Below are positions 37,983 to 48,226 of a DNA stretch of 64,000 nucleotides, one piece after another; position 1 is the stretch's first letter; each line of letters begins with the position of its first letter. The notes under the pieces were generated by a model. The model did no database searches. It was not told where the DNA came from and saw only the letters and a program-made list of their open reading frames with translations. Position numbers and translations under genes: made by a program. This DNA comes from Pseudomonas sp. PDM16. GTDB taxonomy: Bacteria; Pseudomonadota; Gammaproteobacteria; Pseudomonadales; Pseudomonadaceae. The stretch is from NCBI RefSeq assembly GCF_014851865.1, contig NZ_JACVAM010000005.1, positions 310,001 through 374,000 on the forward strand. The letters are read 5' to 3'.

Positions 37983-40193
37983 TCAGAACGCTAGGGTGAA
38001 GCCTGCGTAAAGGGTCCGGCTCTGTTCTATGTAGTCGCTGTCGCGCGCGGCCGAATCACGCTTGGCGTCGCCAAGATTCTTCATCCCGCCGTTGAGGCTC
38101 AGTTGTGGGGTCAACTGGTACTGGGTGCCCAGGTTGACCAGGTGATAGGCGCCGCTGTCTACATCCCTGTTGCTGATGGTGTTGCGCAGCAGCTGGCTGC
38201 CGATGTATTGATAGCCCAACTGAGCCTGCCAGCGTGGGGAGGCCTGCCAGCTCAGGTCGATATTGCCTGTATGTCGTGGTACCTGGCGCAGGTCGCCGCC
38301 GGTGTCTCGATCCTCTGCCTCGGTCAGGGTGTAGTTGACGGACAGCCCCAGGCCATCTGCCAGTTGGGTCTTGGAGAACAGCTCGACGCCGCGGGTACGG
38401 GCGCTACTGATGTTGTAGTAGGTCAGTACGGACGGCATGTGCCCGGCCCGCCAGCCGTCGGCCAGAATCATGTCTTCGATATCGTTGTAGAACAGGTTGG
38501 CACCGAGTTCGAGGTGTTCTCCCTGGTACAGGGTACCTATTTCATAGGACGTCGCCGTTTCCGGCTTCAGGTCCGGGTTGCCGGCGACCACGCAGCGACC
38601 CCGGCAGGCGGCGATGGCGTAGCTTGGATCAGACTGGCTGATGCTCGGGGCCTTGAATGCCTTGCCCACTCCGCCCTTGATCACCCACTCGTCGGTCAGC
38701 GAATAGACGGCGTAGGCGCGTGGGCTGAACTCGGAGCCGAATGACTTGTGGTCGTCCAGGCGGCTGCCGAGGGTCAGGCGCAGGTCGCCCAGGCCGATTT
38801 CATCTTGCACGTAGAGTGCGCGCTGGAAGTCCGTGGCCTCCTCGCCGTTGAGGTTCTGATTGTGTTCGAGCAAGGTGTGGCGGTACTCGGCCCCCGCGGT
38901 GAGCAGGTGGTTTCCGAGATCGCCGCTGATCTGGCCATCCAGCGTCTGGTTGCGCTGCCGGACGTCACCGACCATGCCGCGCAACGTAGTAGTCAGTTGC
39001 GAGTCGTCGTCCAGGTTCACTTGCTCGTGGTAGTAGCGCAGGCGGGTGCTGGCATTCTGTAGTTGTGCGTTATGCGTCAGACCGAAGGTGTAGCGTTCCA
39101 TTTCCTGCTGGTTGCGCGGGAAGCTGACGTTGGAGTTGTTCCACACGCCGTCGCGCTGATCGTTGCGGGCGCTGAAGTCCAGTTCCAGCTCTTGGGTGTC
39201 GTTGAGCAGCCATGTGAGGTTGGACATGAGCGCCCAGTTCTGCCGTTGCTCCCGGGCATGGGCGCGGTCGTTGGTGGTCATGCTGGATTTCCAGGCGGCC
39301 TGGTCGCTGCCGTTGAGCACCAGGTTGCCGAGCAGGCGATCTTCGATTAACGGCCCGCTGGCGTACATCGAGCTGCTATGAATGTCGCCGCCTTCGCCCG
39401 ACGGCGTGTGCTGGTAGCTGTAGCTAATCGTTCCTTCGGCCCGATTGCCGGGGCGGAGCAGAATCACGTTGATCACACCGCCCATCGCATCGGCACCGTA
39501 CAGGGAGGACATCGGGCCCCGGATGACTTCGATCCGTTCTACTGCGCTCAGGGGAATGGCCGAAAGATCGAAATCGTTGGCATAGGCGCTGGTCAGGGCA
39601 TCGCGTGAGTTGATGCGGCGACCGTTGACCAACAGAAGGGTGTAGTCGGAGTCGAGGCCGCGCATCTTGATCTTGTGGCGGCCGTAGGTGGAGGAGGCGG
39701 TGACATTGACCCCAGGTACCTTGGCTACCGCCTCGCCGAGATCCAGGGCCTGCATCTGTTGCAGCTGCTCGTGGCCGATCACGCTGACGCTGGCGGGGGC
39801 AGTGAGTTCATTGTGATGAGTCTGGCTGGCGGTGATGACCATGTTCTCCAGATTGAACGTGGCATTCTTGATCGGTTCCAGAGCCCAGATGCGTTCGTCG
39901 ATTTGTCGGGCTTTCAGTCCGCTGTCCTGCAGCAGGCGATCCAGAGCCTGCCTGACGTTGTATTCGCCATTCAGAGTGGGGGCCTGCTTGCCTGCGAGCA
40001 GTGCCGGATCCAGTGGCAGGGTGATGCCTGCCTGCTGGGCGAGTCGGCTCAGGGACTCTTCCAGAGTCGACCTCGGCAGGTCATAGGCGATGACTGCGGG
40101 CTCGGCCCAGGCGCTCATGGCGGGTAGGCCCAGGCCACTCCCTGCGAGGGCGGCTTGCAGGGCGAGCGCGAGGTGATGTTTGCGGTGATGCAT
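37983..40193 (-). CDS. TonB-dependent siderophore receptor with STN signalling domain (module 1)
   Basis: 736-residue outer-membrane receptor. A signal peptide (to about residue 30, AWAEP) is followed by a secretin/TonB short N-terminal domain (about 35-105: YDLPRSTLEESLSRLAQQAG). The plug domain has VRGPMSSLYGADAMGGVINVI-like wording (about 130-245), then a 22-strand barrel ends in the terminal aromatic strand (YAGFTLAF). The STN domain shows it signals to a FecR/FecI pair, found directly upstream on the same strand. Cys in ACRGRCV may form an extracellular disulfide. The ligand is not deducible. The ATG at 40193 has AAGGAGC upstream. Confidence 0.93.
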   Translation of the reverse strand: MHHRKHHLALALQAALAGSGLGLPAMSAWAEPAVIAYDLPRSTLEESLSRLAQQAGITLPLDPALLAGKQAPTLNGEYNVRQALDRLLQDSGLKARQIDERIWALEPIKNATFNLENMVITASQTHHNELTAPASVSVIGHEQLQQMQALDLGEAVAKVPGVNVTASSTYGRHKIKMRGLDSDYTLLLVNGRRINSRDALTSAYANDFDLSAIPLSAVERIEVIRGPMSSLYGADAMGGVINVILLRPGNRAEGTISYSYQHTPSGEGGDIHSSSMYASGPLIEDRLLGNLVLNGSDQAAWKSSMTTNDRAHAREQRQNWALMSNLTWLLNDTQELELDFSARNDQRDGVWNNSNVSFPRNQQEMERYTFGLTHNAQLQNASTRLRYYHEQVNLDDDSQLTTTLRGMVGDVRQRNQTLDGQISGDLGNHLLTAGAEYRHTLLEHNQNLNGEEATDFQRALYVQDEIGLGDLRLTLGSRLDDHKSFGSEFSPRAYAVYSLTDEWVIKGGVGKAFKAPSISQSDPSYAIAACRGRCVVAGNPDLKPETATSYEIGTLYQGEHLELGANLFYNDIEDMILADGWRAGHMPSVLTYYNISSARTRGVELFSKTQLADGLGLSVNYTLTEAEDRDTGGDLRQVPRHTGNIDLSWQASPRWQAQLGYQYIGSQLLRNTISNRDVDSGAYHLVNLGTQYQLTPQLSLNGGMKNLGDAKRDSAARDSDYIEQSRTLYAGFTLAF

Positions 40194-40277
40194 GGACAAG
40201 AAGCTCCTTCGACGAGACAGTGGTTTTCTCTAATGTCGAAGAGCTGAGCGAAACCCGTAATGGAGTGACGGAAGTTT

Positions 40278-41225
40278 TCAGGCAGGTACGATGCGCGTCC
40301 ATAGACTGGACAGGCGCTGGGTCTTTACCGGCAGGGAGGCGCTCAGGGCATCAAGTGACCGTTCGATATCGTCCAGCTGGAAAACGCCGGAGACCGGCAG
40401 CTCGGCGACGTCGCCCGAGCACAGCAACCAGCCGTTACGGTAGCGCGCCAGTTCGGCAACCAGCTGGGCTAGCGGGATGCGTTTGACGACCAGTTGCCCC
40501 TGAACCCAGGTGCCGGGTATCAGCACGCCATCCGACACGGGATGGAGACCGCTGGTGCTGATCTGCCATTCCTGCCCTACCGTAAGGCGGGACATGGGCT
40601 GGTGGGCTGTCCGCACTTCGACCGTACCGTCCAGAATGGCCAGACGATGGAGCTTGCCCTGTTGGTGCAGGTCGAAGCGTGCGCTGCGCGTTTCCAGCAG
40701 CAACTCTCCGCTGCGCACCTGCAGCGCGGGAAGTGTCGGAGCATGATGAGCCACCTGGATCTGACCACGCTGCAGCAGGATACGGGGAGGCTGCGAATCC
40801 ACCTGCCGGTCTGCCGAGCTGTCCGTGTTCAGCCAGAGGTGGGTATGTTCGGCCAGCGAAAAGCTGCTTCGTTGGCCGACGGTTGTGGCGAATTCGCTTG
40901 TTCCTGTCGGCGTGCCCAGTGCCAGCCAGCCGGCCCCTGCGCTTGCACCGACCAGGCCCAGGAGCTTGAGGGTCTGGCGCCTGGAGATCTTGCTGCGAGT
41001 GCGGTCCTGCAGGGCCAGTTGTGCGATCCGGGCCTGTGGCGGGGCTAGCTCGAACAACTCCTCGCTGGCCAGCAGAGCCTGCCAGGCCGCTTCGTGAGCG
41101 GGGCTGGCGGTTCGCCAGCTGGTGCACTCCTGCCAGGTCTCGTCGGGGGCTTCTCCGGAGCGCAAGCGGACCAGCCAGGTGATGGCCTGTTCCAGTTCGT
41201 CGTCACTCCAGTGCGCCGTGCTCAT
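40278..41225 (-). CDS. FecR-family anti-sigma/transmembrane regulator (module 1)
   Basis: 315-residue inner-membrane regulator. An N-terminal cytoplasmic DUF4880-type segment (WLVRLRSGEAPDETWQECTS) binds the sigma factor. A transmembrane helix follows near residues 85-105 (LKLLGLVGASAGAGWLAL), then the periplasmic FecR domain (GQRSSFSLAEHTHLWLNTDS). The C-terminal STN-interacting part (GVFQLDDIERSLDALSASL) would contact the receptor. The ATG overlaps the fecI stop (ATGA). Confidence 0.93.
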   Translation of the reverse strand: MSTAHWSDDELEQAITWLVRLRSGEAPDETWQECTSWRTASPAHEAAWQALLASEELFELAPPQARIAQLALQDRTRSKISRRQTLKLLGLVGASAGAGWLALGTPTGTSEFATTVGQRSSFSLAEHTHLWLNTDSSADRQVDSQPPRILLQRGQIQVAHHAPTLPALQVRSGELLLETRSARFDLHQQGKLHRLAILDGTVEVRTAHQPMSRLTVGQEWQISTSGLHPVSDGVLIPGTWVQGQLVVKRIPLAQLVAELARYRNGWLLCSGDVAELPVSGVFQLDDIERSLDALSASLPVKTQRLSSLWTRIVPA

Positions 41226-41737
41226 GACCAGCGGGCCTGGTAGCAGTGGCGCATGGCGGTGGCCATGTACTTTTCGACCGAACTCAGGCTCGTCCCCAGC
41301 CGGGTGGCGATGTCGCGGTAGGGCATGCCTTCCAGACGCGAGAGCAGGTAGGCGTTGCGTACCTTCGATGGCAGACCATCGAGCAGGGCATCGATACGTA
41401 TCAGTGTTTCGAGCAGTAGCAGGCGATCTTCGGGGGATACCTCGGTTGCCTCAGGCTGGCTCGCCAGCGCTTCGAGGTAGGCCCGCTCAAGGCGTTGCCG
41501 GCGTACGCGATCGACCATCAGTCCCTTGGCCACGGTCGTCAGCCAGGCTCTGGGCTGCCTCAGCTCACTGATGACAGGAGGGCGGCCGATCAGTTGGAGG
41601 AATGTGTCCTGCATCAGGTCTGCGGCTGTCTCGCGATGCTGCAGGCGCTGGTGTAGCCAGTTCAGCAGCCAGGCGTGATGATCGACGTAGAGCTCGTGCA
41701 GTTCCTGGCGACGCGGAGAGGGAAGGGCGTGAGGCAC
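41222..41737 (-). CDS. FecI-family ECF sigma factor (module 1)
   Basis: 171-residue extracytoplasmic-function sigma factor. Region 2 contains ETAADLMQDTFLQLIGRP, and region 4 has EGMPYRDIATRLGTSLSSVEKY, a typical HTH. The start is GTG at 41737 with AAGGAG six bases upstream. A Fur-box-like sequence lies 28 bases further upstream. It heads a fecI-fecR-receptor module and should direct transcription of the receptor when the ligand is bound. Confidence 0.94.
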   Translation of the reverse strand: MPHALPSPRRQELHELYVDHHAWLLNWLHQRLQHRETAADLMQDTFLQLIGRPPVISELRQPRAWLTTVAKGLMVDRVRRQRLERAYLEALASQPEATEVSPEDRLLLLETLIRIDALLDGLPSKVRNAYLLSRLEGMPYRDIATRLGTSLSSVEKYMATAMRHCYQARWS

Positions 41738-42110
41738 CGATACTCCTTGGTGCTACGTGTTATTGAAAATAAATCTCATTATGCGTTTTGCCGACGATAC
41801 CAGCAACCCGGCCTCTGCGAGGGTGCCAACCGGTTCAGGGTGTTTGTAGAGGGAGAGGGCAACTGCCACGTGCAGGCGAAGTGCATGGTCGCCTGGACGA
41901 TGCCCGCTGGCACTGGCCGTCATGATCCGAGCATGTGCGCGTCGGTGGCGAGCGCCTGTGATGCATGCAGGGTCGGCGCTGGGCGAGTGGCGGGTAGTGT
42001 TCGATTACTACGGTTCGTGCGGCCTGATCGGCTTTCATCTGGAGTGGTTTGGCGGCCCGCTATTGCTGGCGCGGGTTGGCTGATGGCCGTTCGCCACGTT
42101 TATCGATTGA
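41738..42110. promoter_or_regulatory. Control region of iron module 1 with Fur-box-like site
   Basis: GAAAATAAATCTCATTATG at 41765-41783 matches the 19-base Fur consensus at about 13 positions and sits just upstream of the fecI GTG. This suggests iron repression of the sigma gene. The rest of the roughly 370 bases to smrA has no gene I can support, only short overlapping frames. Confidence 0.55.
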
Positions 42111-42671
42111 TCAGAATTCGTCTCTGCCCTCGAGCATAGTGCGCTTGAGCAGTACATATACGGCGCCAGTGCCACCGTGCCGGGGCAGGCAGGAGGTGAA
42201 GCCTAGCACCTGCGGGTGCTGGCGCAGCCAGGTATTGACGTGGCTCTTGATCATGGGGCGCTTGCCATCGGTACGTACCGCTTTACCGTGGGTCACGCGT
42301 GCGCAGCGTACTTCCATGCGGGCGGCTTCGTCGAAGAAGCTCCAGAGGGTTTCGCGTGCTTTTTCAACGGTCATTCCGTGCAGGTCGAGGCTCCCTTCGA
42401 AGGGCACCTGGCCCGCCTTGAGCTTGCGCATCTGACCATCCTGTACGCCGTCTCGTGCCCAATACAGCTCGTCCTCTGCGCCCACATCAATGACGAACTG
42501 ATCGGAAAGGCCGTCCACCCTGGTTGCTTCGGCCTTGACCGTTGCGGCCTGGCGCAGCGTGTTGATGCGTTGGCGGTCGGCCTTGGGCTTGCCGGTATCC
42601 GCACGATCATGGTTGATCGGCTTGACGCCACGCACGGCGGACTGAAACAGGGAAAAATCGTCGTCTTGCAT
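42111..42671 (-). CDS. smrA: Smr-domain protein (DNA endonuclease SmrA type)
   Basis: 186-residue soluble protein. The C-terminal Smr domain has LDLHGMTVEKA (the LDxH motif), RVTHGKAVRT and the final GGTGAVYVLLK. The N-terminal half is charged and probably disordered. Short Smr proteins of this kind nick DNA or RNA in vitro. It is transcribed alone, with the ATG at 42671. Confidence 0.92.
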   Translation of the reverse strand: MQDDDFSLFQSAVRGVKPINHDRADTGKPKADRQRINTLRQAATVKAEATRVDGLSDQFVIDVGAEDELYWARDGVQDGQMRKLKAGQVPFEGSLDLHGMTVEKARETLWSFFDEAARMEVRCARVTHGKAVRTDGKRPMIKSHVNTWLRQHPQVLGFTSCLPRHGGTGAVYVLLKRTMLEGRDEF

Positions 42672-42706
42672 TAAGGGCCTCCACGGGAGAGGCGATTTTA
42701 GCGGCT

Positions 42707-43036
42707 TCAGTCGTGCTTTTTCAGCAAATGCGGGGACATACTCAGGTCATCGCTATAGCGCCGCCGCAGACGCCGACGGCAGCGACGCCAGACATACACG
42801 CCGCCCCACAGTAGAAACAGGCCGAACAACACCAGAGCAATAGCCGAGCCGATGCTGTCGTTCATTGGCCCCATCGCCGAAGGGCGACCAAGCAAGGTGG
42901 CTGCGCCAGCCATGCTGAGCATTACCCCAAACGCTGCGCAAAGCGCCGCCAGGGCTCCCAGGCAGCGCCATCGCCATCCGCCGGCGCCGCGAGGCCGCAG
43001 GCGGCGTGCATCAAAACCATCGTCGGACAACTTCAT
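42707..43036 (-). CDS. Small membrane protein of unknown function
   Basis: 109 residues with two predicted transmembrane helices (about 25-49, LGALAALCAAFGVMLSMAGAA, and 62-84, IGSAIALVLFGLFLLWGGVYV) followed by a very basic RRCRRRLRRR stretch. The loop between the helices is short. No family recognised. It lies between smrA and an isochorismatase-like gene on the same strand. Confidence 0.6.
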   Translation of the reverse strand: MKLSDDGFDARRLRPRGAGGWRWRCLGALAALCAAFGVMLSMAGAATLLGRPSAMGPMNDSIGSAIALVLFGLFLLWGGVYVWRRCRRRLRRRYSDDLSMSPHLLKKHD

Positions 43037-43108
43037 CCCGATTCTTCCTCCTGAGCTATCGGCGCTATGACCGGCGCTGTCCTTGTGGGGTTCCAGTCGA
43101 GTCTTCGG

Positions 43109-43702
43109 CTAGATCAGTGCCCGAGCCTGCGGTACTACCATCGCGTAGTTGTCGGCAAGCGCCGCCAGGGTCATGCGGTGCAGCGCGCGAGCCGGAATCA
43201 GCTCGCCGTCGTAGGGCAGGTCGCGGGTAGCGCAAGCGGCGTCCACCAGGGTGCAGCGATATCCATAATCCTTGGCCGCGCGCACGGTGGTGCTCACGCT
43301 GGAATGGGTCATGAAACCGCAGATGATCAGATCCAGATGGCCGAGCTGCTGCAAGCGCTCATGCAGATCGGTGCCAGCGAAGGCGTTCGGCAGGCGCTTC
43401 TCCACCACAGGTTCGCCGGGCAGGGGCGACAGACCTTCGATGAAGTAGCCGCGGGGGCCTTGCGGGTCGAGCAGACCGCCGGGAATGCCCAGGTGGCGAA
43501 CATGTGCCACCGGTGCGCCTAGATTGCGTGCGGCATTCATCAGTGTGGCGATCTCGGCGATAGCCGCTTCGATATCGGGAAGCTGGAGTGCACCACTGCG
43601 GTATTCCTCCTGCGCATCGATGACCAGCAGGGTAGCCTTGCCGAGAGTGGCAGGGGCATAACCGCGTCCGAGCAGTTGGAACAGGGTTTTCGGATCGGAC
43701 AT
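43109..43702 (-). CDS. Isochorismatase-like hydrolase lacking the catalytic Cys
   Basis: 197-residue member of the isochorismatase/nicotinamidase fold. The Asp is in LLVIDAQ (Asp29) and the Lys in EKRLPNAF (Lys102). Where the family has G-x2-T-x2-C-V, this protein reads GFMTHSSVSTT, placing Ser135 at the nucleophile. It is therefore not a canonical cysteine hydrolase; PhzD-like members without the Cys act by acid-base hydration of isochorismate. The ATG at 43702 has GAGGAG upstream, whereas an ATG further upstream lies inside that ribosome site. Function unknown. Confidence 0.85.
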   Translation of the reverse strand: MSDPKTLFQLLGRGYAPATLGKATLLVIDAQEEYRSGALQLPDIEAAIAEIATLMNAARNLGAPVAHVRHLGIPGGLLDPQGPRGYFIEGLSPLPGEPVVEKRLPNAFAGTDLHERLQQLGHLDLIICGFMTHSSVSTTVRAAKDYGYRCTLVDAACATRDLPYDGELIPARALHRMTLAALADNYAMVVPQARALI

Positions 43703-43907
43703 GGGAGGGCTCCTCATAACAGCGATGCGTCTATTCTCTGCTCGCCAGCGCGATCTGTGAACCTTTTGTGCCGATTCGCTTGCTGGGCGAAGCCTCGGAG
43801 CGGGTGATTATTCGTGCGACCGCGCCATGGGCGCTTACCTGCGAGGAGGGCTAGTCACCACGGTGGCAGCGGTGGCCTGTTAGAATCGCGCATCGTTTTT
43901 TGAGGTA

Positions 43908-44828
43908 ATGACCGTGTCTCCATCCCGCCTGCGCACCGTGCGCGACCATATCCGCTGGGCTGTCAGCCGTTTCCACGCAGCCGACCTGTTCTTCGGCCAC
44001 GGCACCGACAATGCCTGGGATGATGCCCGCCAACTGGTATTGGGGGCTTTGCATCTGCCGTTCGAGACGGCCGACAGCTACTTGGACTGTCGTTTGGAGG
44101 AGGATGAGCAGCAGCATGTACTGGAGCTGATTCGTCGACGCGTCGAGGAACGCGTGCCGACAGCTTACCTGCTGGGGGAGGCCTGGTTCTGCGGGCTGCC
44201 CTTCATGGTCGACGAGCGTGTCCTGGTGCCGCGCTCTCCGATCGCCGAGTTGATCGGCGCGGGATTCGAGCCCTGGCTGCCGGCAGAGCCCATGCGCATC
44301 CTCGACCTGTGCACCGGCTCAGGGTGCATCGGCATCGCCTGCGCCTATGCCTTCCCCGAGTCCGAGGTGGTGTTGGGCGATCTGTCTTTCGATGCCCTGG
44401 AGGTGGCGAACCAGAACATCGAGCGCCATAGCCTGGAGGAACGGGTCTACACCGTGCAGGGCGATGGCTTCGAGGGCCTGCCAGGGCAGCGCTTCGACCT
44501 GATTGTCTCCAATCCACCGTATGTGGATGCCGAAGACTTCGCCGAAATGCCGGCCGAGTACCAGCATGAGCCGGAGCTGGGCCTGGCCTGTGGCGATGAT
44601 GGTCTTGATCTGGTCCGGCGCATGCTGGCGGAGGCCGCCGATCACCTGACCGAGAAAGGTGTGCTGATCGTCGAGGTAGGCAACAGCCAGGTGCATGTCG
44701 AGGCGCTGTACCCGGAGGTGGATTTCACCTGGCTGGAGTTCGAGCAGGGTGGCCACGGCGTGTTCCTGCTGGCAGCGGCTCAATGCCGTGAATACCAACG
44801 GCTGTTCCGCTCGCGCCTCAACGGCTGA
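43908..44828 (+). CDS. prmB: Ribosomal protein L3 N5-glutamine methyltransferase
   Basis: 306-residue SAM-dependent methyltransferase. The N-terminal helical domain (about 1-110) precedes the SAM-binding [19 protein letters not shown] (about 130-148), and the glutamine-binding NPPYVD follows near residue 202. This NPPY motif and the overall length match PrmB (L3) rather than PrmC (release factors), whose C-terminal neighbourhood differs. The ATG at 43908 has GAGGT upstream. Confidence 0.93.
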   Translation: MTVSPSRLRTVRDHIRWAVSRFHAADLFFGHGTDNAWDDARQLVLGALHLPFETADSYLDCRLEEDEQQHVLELIRRRVEERVPTAYLLGEAWFCGLPFMVDERVLVPRSPIAELIGAGFEPWLPAEPMRILDLCTGSGCIGIACAYAFPESEVVLGDLSFDALEVANQNIERHSLEERVYTVQGDGFEGLPGQRFDLIVSNPPYVDAEDFAEMPAEYQHEPELGLACGDDGLDLVRRMLAEAADHLTEKGVLIVEVGNSQVHVEALYPEVDFTWLEFEQGGHGVFLLAAAQCREYQRLFRSRLNG

Positions 44829-45031
44829 TCCGAATCCCAGGATCGTCGATCTCGCGAACCGGGGGGCAGGGCGCAACAGCTCAGTGGGAGTAACAGCCGA
44901 AGGCTGGCCCACAGGGAAGTGCAGGCGAGCCAGCGGAGCGCGGATGCGGAGTTAACGGTTGCACATGAGCAGCCCGGAGGGTCGCGCCGCTGGCCCGTTT
45001 CGGCGCCGCGAACGACGCGCAGCAGATCGAG

Positions 45032-45814
45032 TCAGCGCGTGGCGATCCAGATCAGTAGGCCGGCCTGGAACAGCGCCAGTGCTACCAGGCAGGCGATGGT
45101 GAAACGCAGGCCGCTGTCCTCACGCTTGAGTACGTCGACGCGGCGTTCCAGCTTGGTGATCTTGACCTGTTGTTCGTGCAGGTTCTGGTCGGCCTGTTGC
45201 AGCATCGCGCCGCAGTCGAGCAGATCGATGACCTGGACTTTTTCCTTGTCCCACTCCGGGTTGAGTACGCTGACCCTGCTGGCGGCATAGCTGGCCTTGA
45301 CCTGTGCCAGATCCTGATAGGTGACCTCGAAACCCTGGATGCGCAGGAAGTGATCGCGACGCAGACGTGCGTCTTCGCTGAGCACATCCTTCACCGACAG
45401 CGAGCCGCTTTCGACCGTGTAGCTGCCCCAGCGCTGACGAGCCCAGGCGATGCCCTGGGCGAGCAGAAAACGACCCAGGCCACGGTTTATCGGGTCGATC
45501 TGCAGCCCTTTCTCGGAGCCGAAGCGTACTTCGCGGCTGCGATGGTCTGCCCAGACCTCAAGCAGATTCTGCTCGCGACGCCGGCGCTGGCCGGGAACAT
45601 CGACTGTCAACCGCAGCAGGCTCTGCTCATTGCTGTGCCGCTCAACGCGCCCCAGACGAACGAAGCGTAGTGGGCGCACGCCGGTATCGCGGTCGGTCGG
45701 CAGTGGCGCCAGGCGCAGCAATTGCCAGTGCTCCGCATCCAGCCCTTCCCAGGGGTGGGGCTGTGCTGGCTGTTCGGTCTGTTCTTCGGGTTGTTGGGCG
45801 TCGGCTTCGCTCAT
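45032..45814 (-). CDS. Uncharacterised protein with C-terminal membrane anchor
   Basis: 260-residue protein from the ATG at 45814 (AAGGA nearby). The N-terminal part is acidic and Gln-rich (EADAQQPEEQTEQPAQP). The middle is a mixed globular region (ERHSNEQSLLRLTVD, LGRFLLAQGIAWARQRWG). A coiled coil (about 205-235, LHEQQVKITKLERRVDVLKR) leads to one transmembrane helix at the C-terminus (FTIACLVALALFQAGLLIWI). It is divergent from aroC; a gene with this layout accompanies aroC in other pseudomonads. Function unknown. Confidence 0.75.
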   Translation of the reverse strand: MSEADAQQPEEQTEQPAQPHPWEGLDAEHWQLLRLAPLPTDRDTGVRPLRFVRLGRVERHSNEQSLLRLTVDVPGQRRRREQNLLEVWADHRSREVRFGSEKGLQIDPINRGLGRFLLAQGIAWARQRWGSYTVESGSLSVKDVLSEDARLRRDHFLRIQGFEVTYQDLAQVKASYAASRVSVLNPEWDKEKVQVIDLLDCGAMLQQADQNLHEQQVKITKLERRVDVLKREDSGLRFTIACLVALALFQAGLLIWIATR

Positions 45815-45983
45815 CTCGGCGTCCTTGGGCGTGCATACAGGCATTATCGGCAAGTTTCGGCGCAACTGCAGGCTGGCTAACTGCCATTTGCCCGTATCTG
45901 CATTCCTTCGCAGGTGAACTGGCCGGGCACCGGCGGTATACTCGCCGACCTTTGTTCGAGGCAGATTTCGCGGAGCGCCCTGC

Positions 45984-47075
45984 ATGTCCGGCAACACCTA
46001 CGGCAAGCTGTTCACCGTCACCACCGCTGGCGAGAGCCATGGCCCGGCCCTGGTCGCCATCGTCGACGGTTGCCCGCCGGGCATCGAGCTGTCCCTGGAA
46101 GACCTGCAGCGCGACCTCGACCGCCGTAAGCCGGGCACCAGCCGCCATACTACCCAGCGCCAGGAAGACGACGAAGTCGAAATCCTCTCCGGGGTATTCG
46201 AGGGCAAGACCACTGGCTGCCCGATCGGCCTGCTGATCCGCAATACAGATCAGAAGTCCAAGGACTACTCGGCGATCAAGGATCTGTTCCGCCCGGCCCA
46301 CGCCGACTACACCTACCACCACAAGTACGGCATCCGCGACTACCGTGGCGGCGGCCGCAGCTCGGCCCGCGAGACCGCCATGCGTGTCGCCGCCGGCGCT
46401 GTGGCGAAGAAGGTGCTGGCCGGTCTGGGCATCCAGGTGCGTGGCTACATGAGCCAGCTGGGCCCGATCGAGATTCCGTTCAAGACCTGGGACAGTGTCG
46501 AGCAGAACGCCTTCTTCAGCCCCGACCCGGACAAGGTGCCGGAGCTGGAGGCCTACATGGACCAGTTGCGCCGTGACCAGGATTCCGTCGGTGCGAAGAT
46601 CACCGTGGTCGCCGAAGGCGTGATGCCGGGCCTGGGCGAGCCGATCTTCGACCGCCTGGACGCCGATCTGGCCCACGCGCTGATGAGCATCAACGCGGTT
46701 AAGGGTGTGGAAATCGGCGCCGGTTTCGCCTCGGTGGCCCAGCGCGGCACCGAGCACCGCGACGAGCTGACCCCAGAAGGTTTCCTTAGCAACAACGCCG
46801 GCGGCATCCTCGGTGGCATCTCCAGCGGCCAGCCGATCGTCGCCCACCTGGCGCTCAAACCAACCTCCAGCATCACCACGCCGGGCCGCTCCATCGACGT
46901 CGACGGCAACCCGGTGGACGTGATCACCAAGGGTCGCCACGACCCCTGCGTCGGCATCCGCGCCACGCCGATCGCCGAGGCGATGATGGCCATCGTGCTG
47001 CTCGACCACCTGCTGCGCCACCGCGCACAGAACGCCGACGTGCGGGTCAACACCCCGGTACTGCCGCAGCTGTGA
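45984..47075 (+). CDS. aroC: Chorismate synthase
   Basis: FMN-dependent enzyme of 363 residues that turns 5-enolpyruvylshikimate-3-phosphate into chorismate. It starts [20 protein letters not shown]. Further signatures are [29 protein letters not shown] and the C-terminal [15 protein letters not shown]. It is the first gene of a five-gene run (aroC, MFS, mtnB, mtnD, mtnC) with tight spacing. Codon use is very GC-biased compared with the neighbours at 30-36 kb. Confidence 0.97.
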   Translation: MSGNTYGKLFTVTTAGESHGPALVAIVDGCPPGIELSLEDLQRDLDRRKPGTSRHTTQRQEDDEVEILSGVFEGKTTGCPIGLLIRNTDQKSKDYSAIKDLFRPAHADYTYHHKYGIRDYRGGGRSSARETAMRVAAGAVAKKVLAGLGIQVRGYMSQLGPIEIPFKTWDSVEQNAFFSPDPDKVPELEAYMDQLRRDQDSVGAKITVVAEGVMPGLGEPIFDRLDADLAHALMSINAVKGVEIGAGFASVAQRGTEHRDELTPEGFLSNNAGGILGGISSGQPIVAHLALKPTSSITTPGRSIDVDGNPVDVITKGRHDPCVGIRATPIAEAMMAIVLLDHLLRHRAQNADVRVNTPVLPQL

Positions 47076-48226
47076 CCGGCCAGCCGCTGCCGTACTGGCG
47101 GCTGTCCGCGTTCTACTTCTTCTACTTCGCCATGCTGGGCGCCACCGCGCCCTTCCTGCCGCTGTATTTCCAGCACCTGGGCTTCTCGCCGGCACGCATC
47201 GGCGAGCTGGTGGCCATTCCCATGCTGATGCGCTGCCTGGCGCCCAACCTGTGGGGCTGGCTGGGTGACCGCAGCGGCCAGCGCCTGCGCATCGTGCGCT
47301 TCGGCGCGCTGTGCACGCTGCTCAGCTTCGCCCTGATCTTCGTCGACCAGAGCTACGCCTGGCTGGCCCTGGTGATGGCGCTGCACGCGTTCTTCTGGCA
47401 CGCGGTGCTGCCGCAGTTCGAGGTGATCACCCTGGCGCATCTGCAGGAGCAGACTGCGCGCTACTCGCAGATCCGCCTGTGGGGCTCGATCGGCTTTATC
47501 GTCGCGGTGATCGGTCTGGGCGCGCTGTTCCAGCGCTTCAGTCCGGGGCTGTTCCCGGTCATGGTGGTGCTGATCCTCGCCGGCATTCTGGTCGGCACCC
47601 TGTGGGTGCCCAACGCCGTGCCGCAGGCGCGGGCCGGGCAGGGCGGCGAGGGTGGTTTCCTCGCCCAGCTGCTGCGCCCTGGTGTGCCGGCCTTCTTCCT
47701 CTGCGTGTGCCTGATGCAGCTGTCGCATGGCCCGTACTACACCTTCCTCACCTTGCACCTGGAACAACTCGGCTATGAGCGCGGCTTCATCGGTCAGATG
47801 TGGGCGCTGGGCGTGGTGGCGGAGATCGTGCTGTTCCTGTTCATGGCGCGCATCCTCACACGCTTCTCGGTGCGCTGGGTGCTGGCGGCCAGCTTCCTGC
47901 TGGCGGCGCTGCGCTGGTTGCTGCTGGGCAACCTGGCCGATCACCTGGGCGTGCTGCTGTTCGCCCAATTGCTGCACGCCGCCACCTTCGGCAGCTTCCA
48001 TGCGGCGGCCATCCATTTCGTCCAGCGCAGCTTCGGGCCCAACCAGCAGGGCCAGGGCCAGGCGCTGTACGCGGCGCTGGCCGGCACCGGCGGCGCCCTG
48101 GGCGCGCTGTACGCCGGCTACAGCTGGGTCGACCTGGGCCCGAGCTGGACCTTCGCCATCGCCAGCTTGGTCGCCCTGGCTGCGGCCTTTATCATTGCCA
48201 TCCGTTTGCATGAGGAGCGGGCATGA
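47072..48226 (+). CDS. MFS transporter (HcaT/MFS_1-like)
   Basis: 384-residue major-facilitator protein with 12 predicted helices. The inter-domain segment is short (near [13 protein letters not shown]), and a D/R-type motif [13 protein letters not shown] follows helix 2. The start is GTG at 47072, overlapping the aroC stop (GTGA). It lies between aroC and mtnB, an order conserved in Pseudomonas. The substrate is unknown; a methylthio-compound or amino-acid precursor would suit the context but is a guess. Confidence 0.88.
   Translation: MTGQPLPYWRLSAFYFFYFAMLGATAPFLPLYFQHLGFSPARIGELVAIPMLMRCLAPNLWGWLGDRSGQRLRIVRFGALCTLLSFALIFVDQSYAWLALVMALHAFFWHAVLPQFEVITLAHLQEQTARYSQIRLWGSIGFIVAVIGLGALFQRFSPGLFPVMVVLILAGILVGTLWVPNAVPQARAGQGGEGGFLAQLLRPGVPAFFLCVCLMQLSHGPYYTFLTLHLEQLGYERGFIGQMWALGVVAEIVLFLFMARILTRFSVRWVLAASFLLAALRWLLLGNLADHLGVLLFAQLLHAATFGSFHAAAIHFVQRSFGPNQQGQGQALYAALAGTGGALGALYAGYSWVDLGPSWTFAIASLVALAAAFIIAIRLHEERA

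Noticed and set aside
44829-45031. Small RNA or gene between prmB and the gene at 45032
   Set aside because: No promoter, hairpin or coding pattern could be supported in these 200 bases.
46553-48211. 552-codon minus-strand frame opposite aroC and the MFS gene
   Set aside because: Gln/Arg/His-rich antisense translation typical of high-GC third-position bias.
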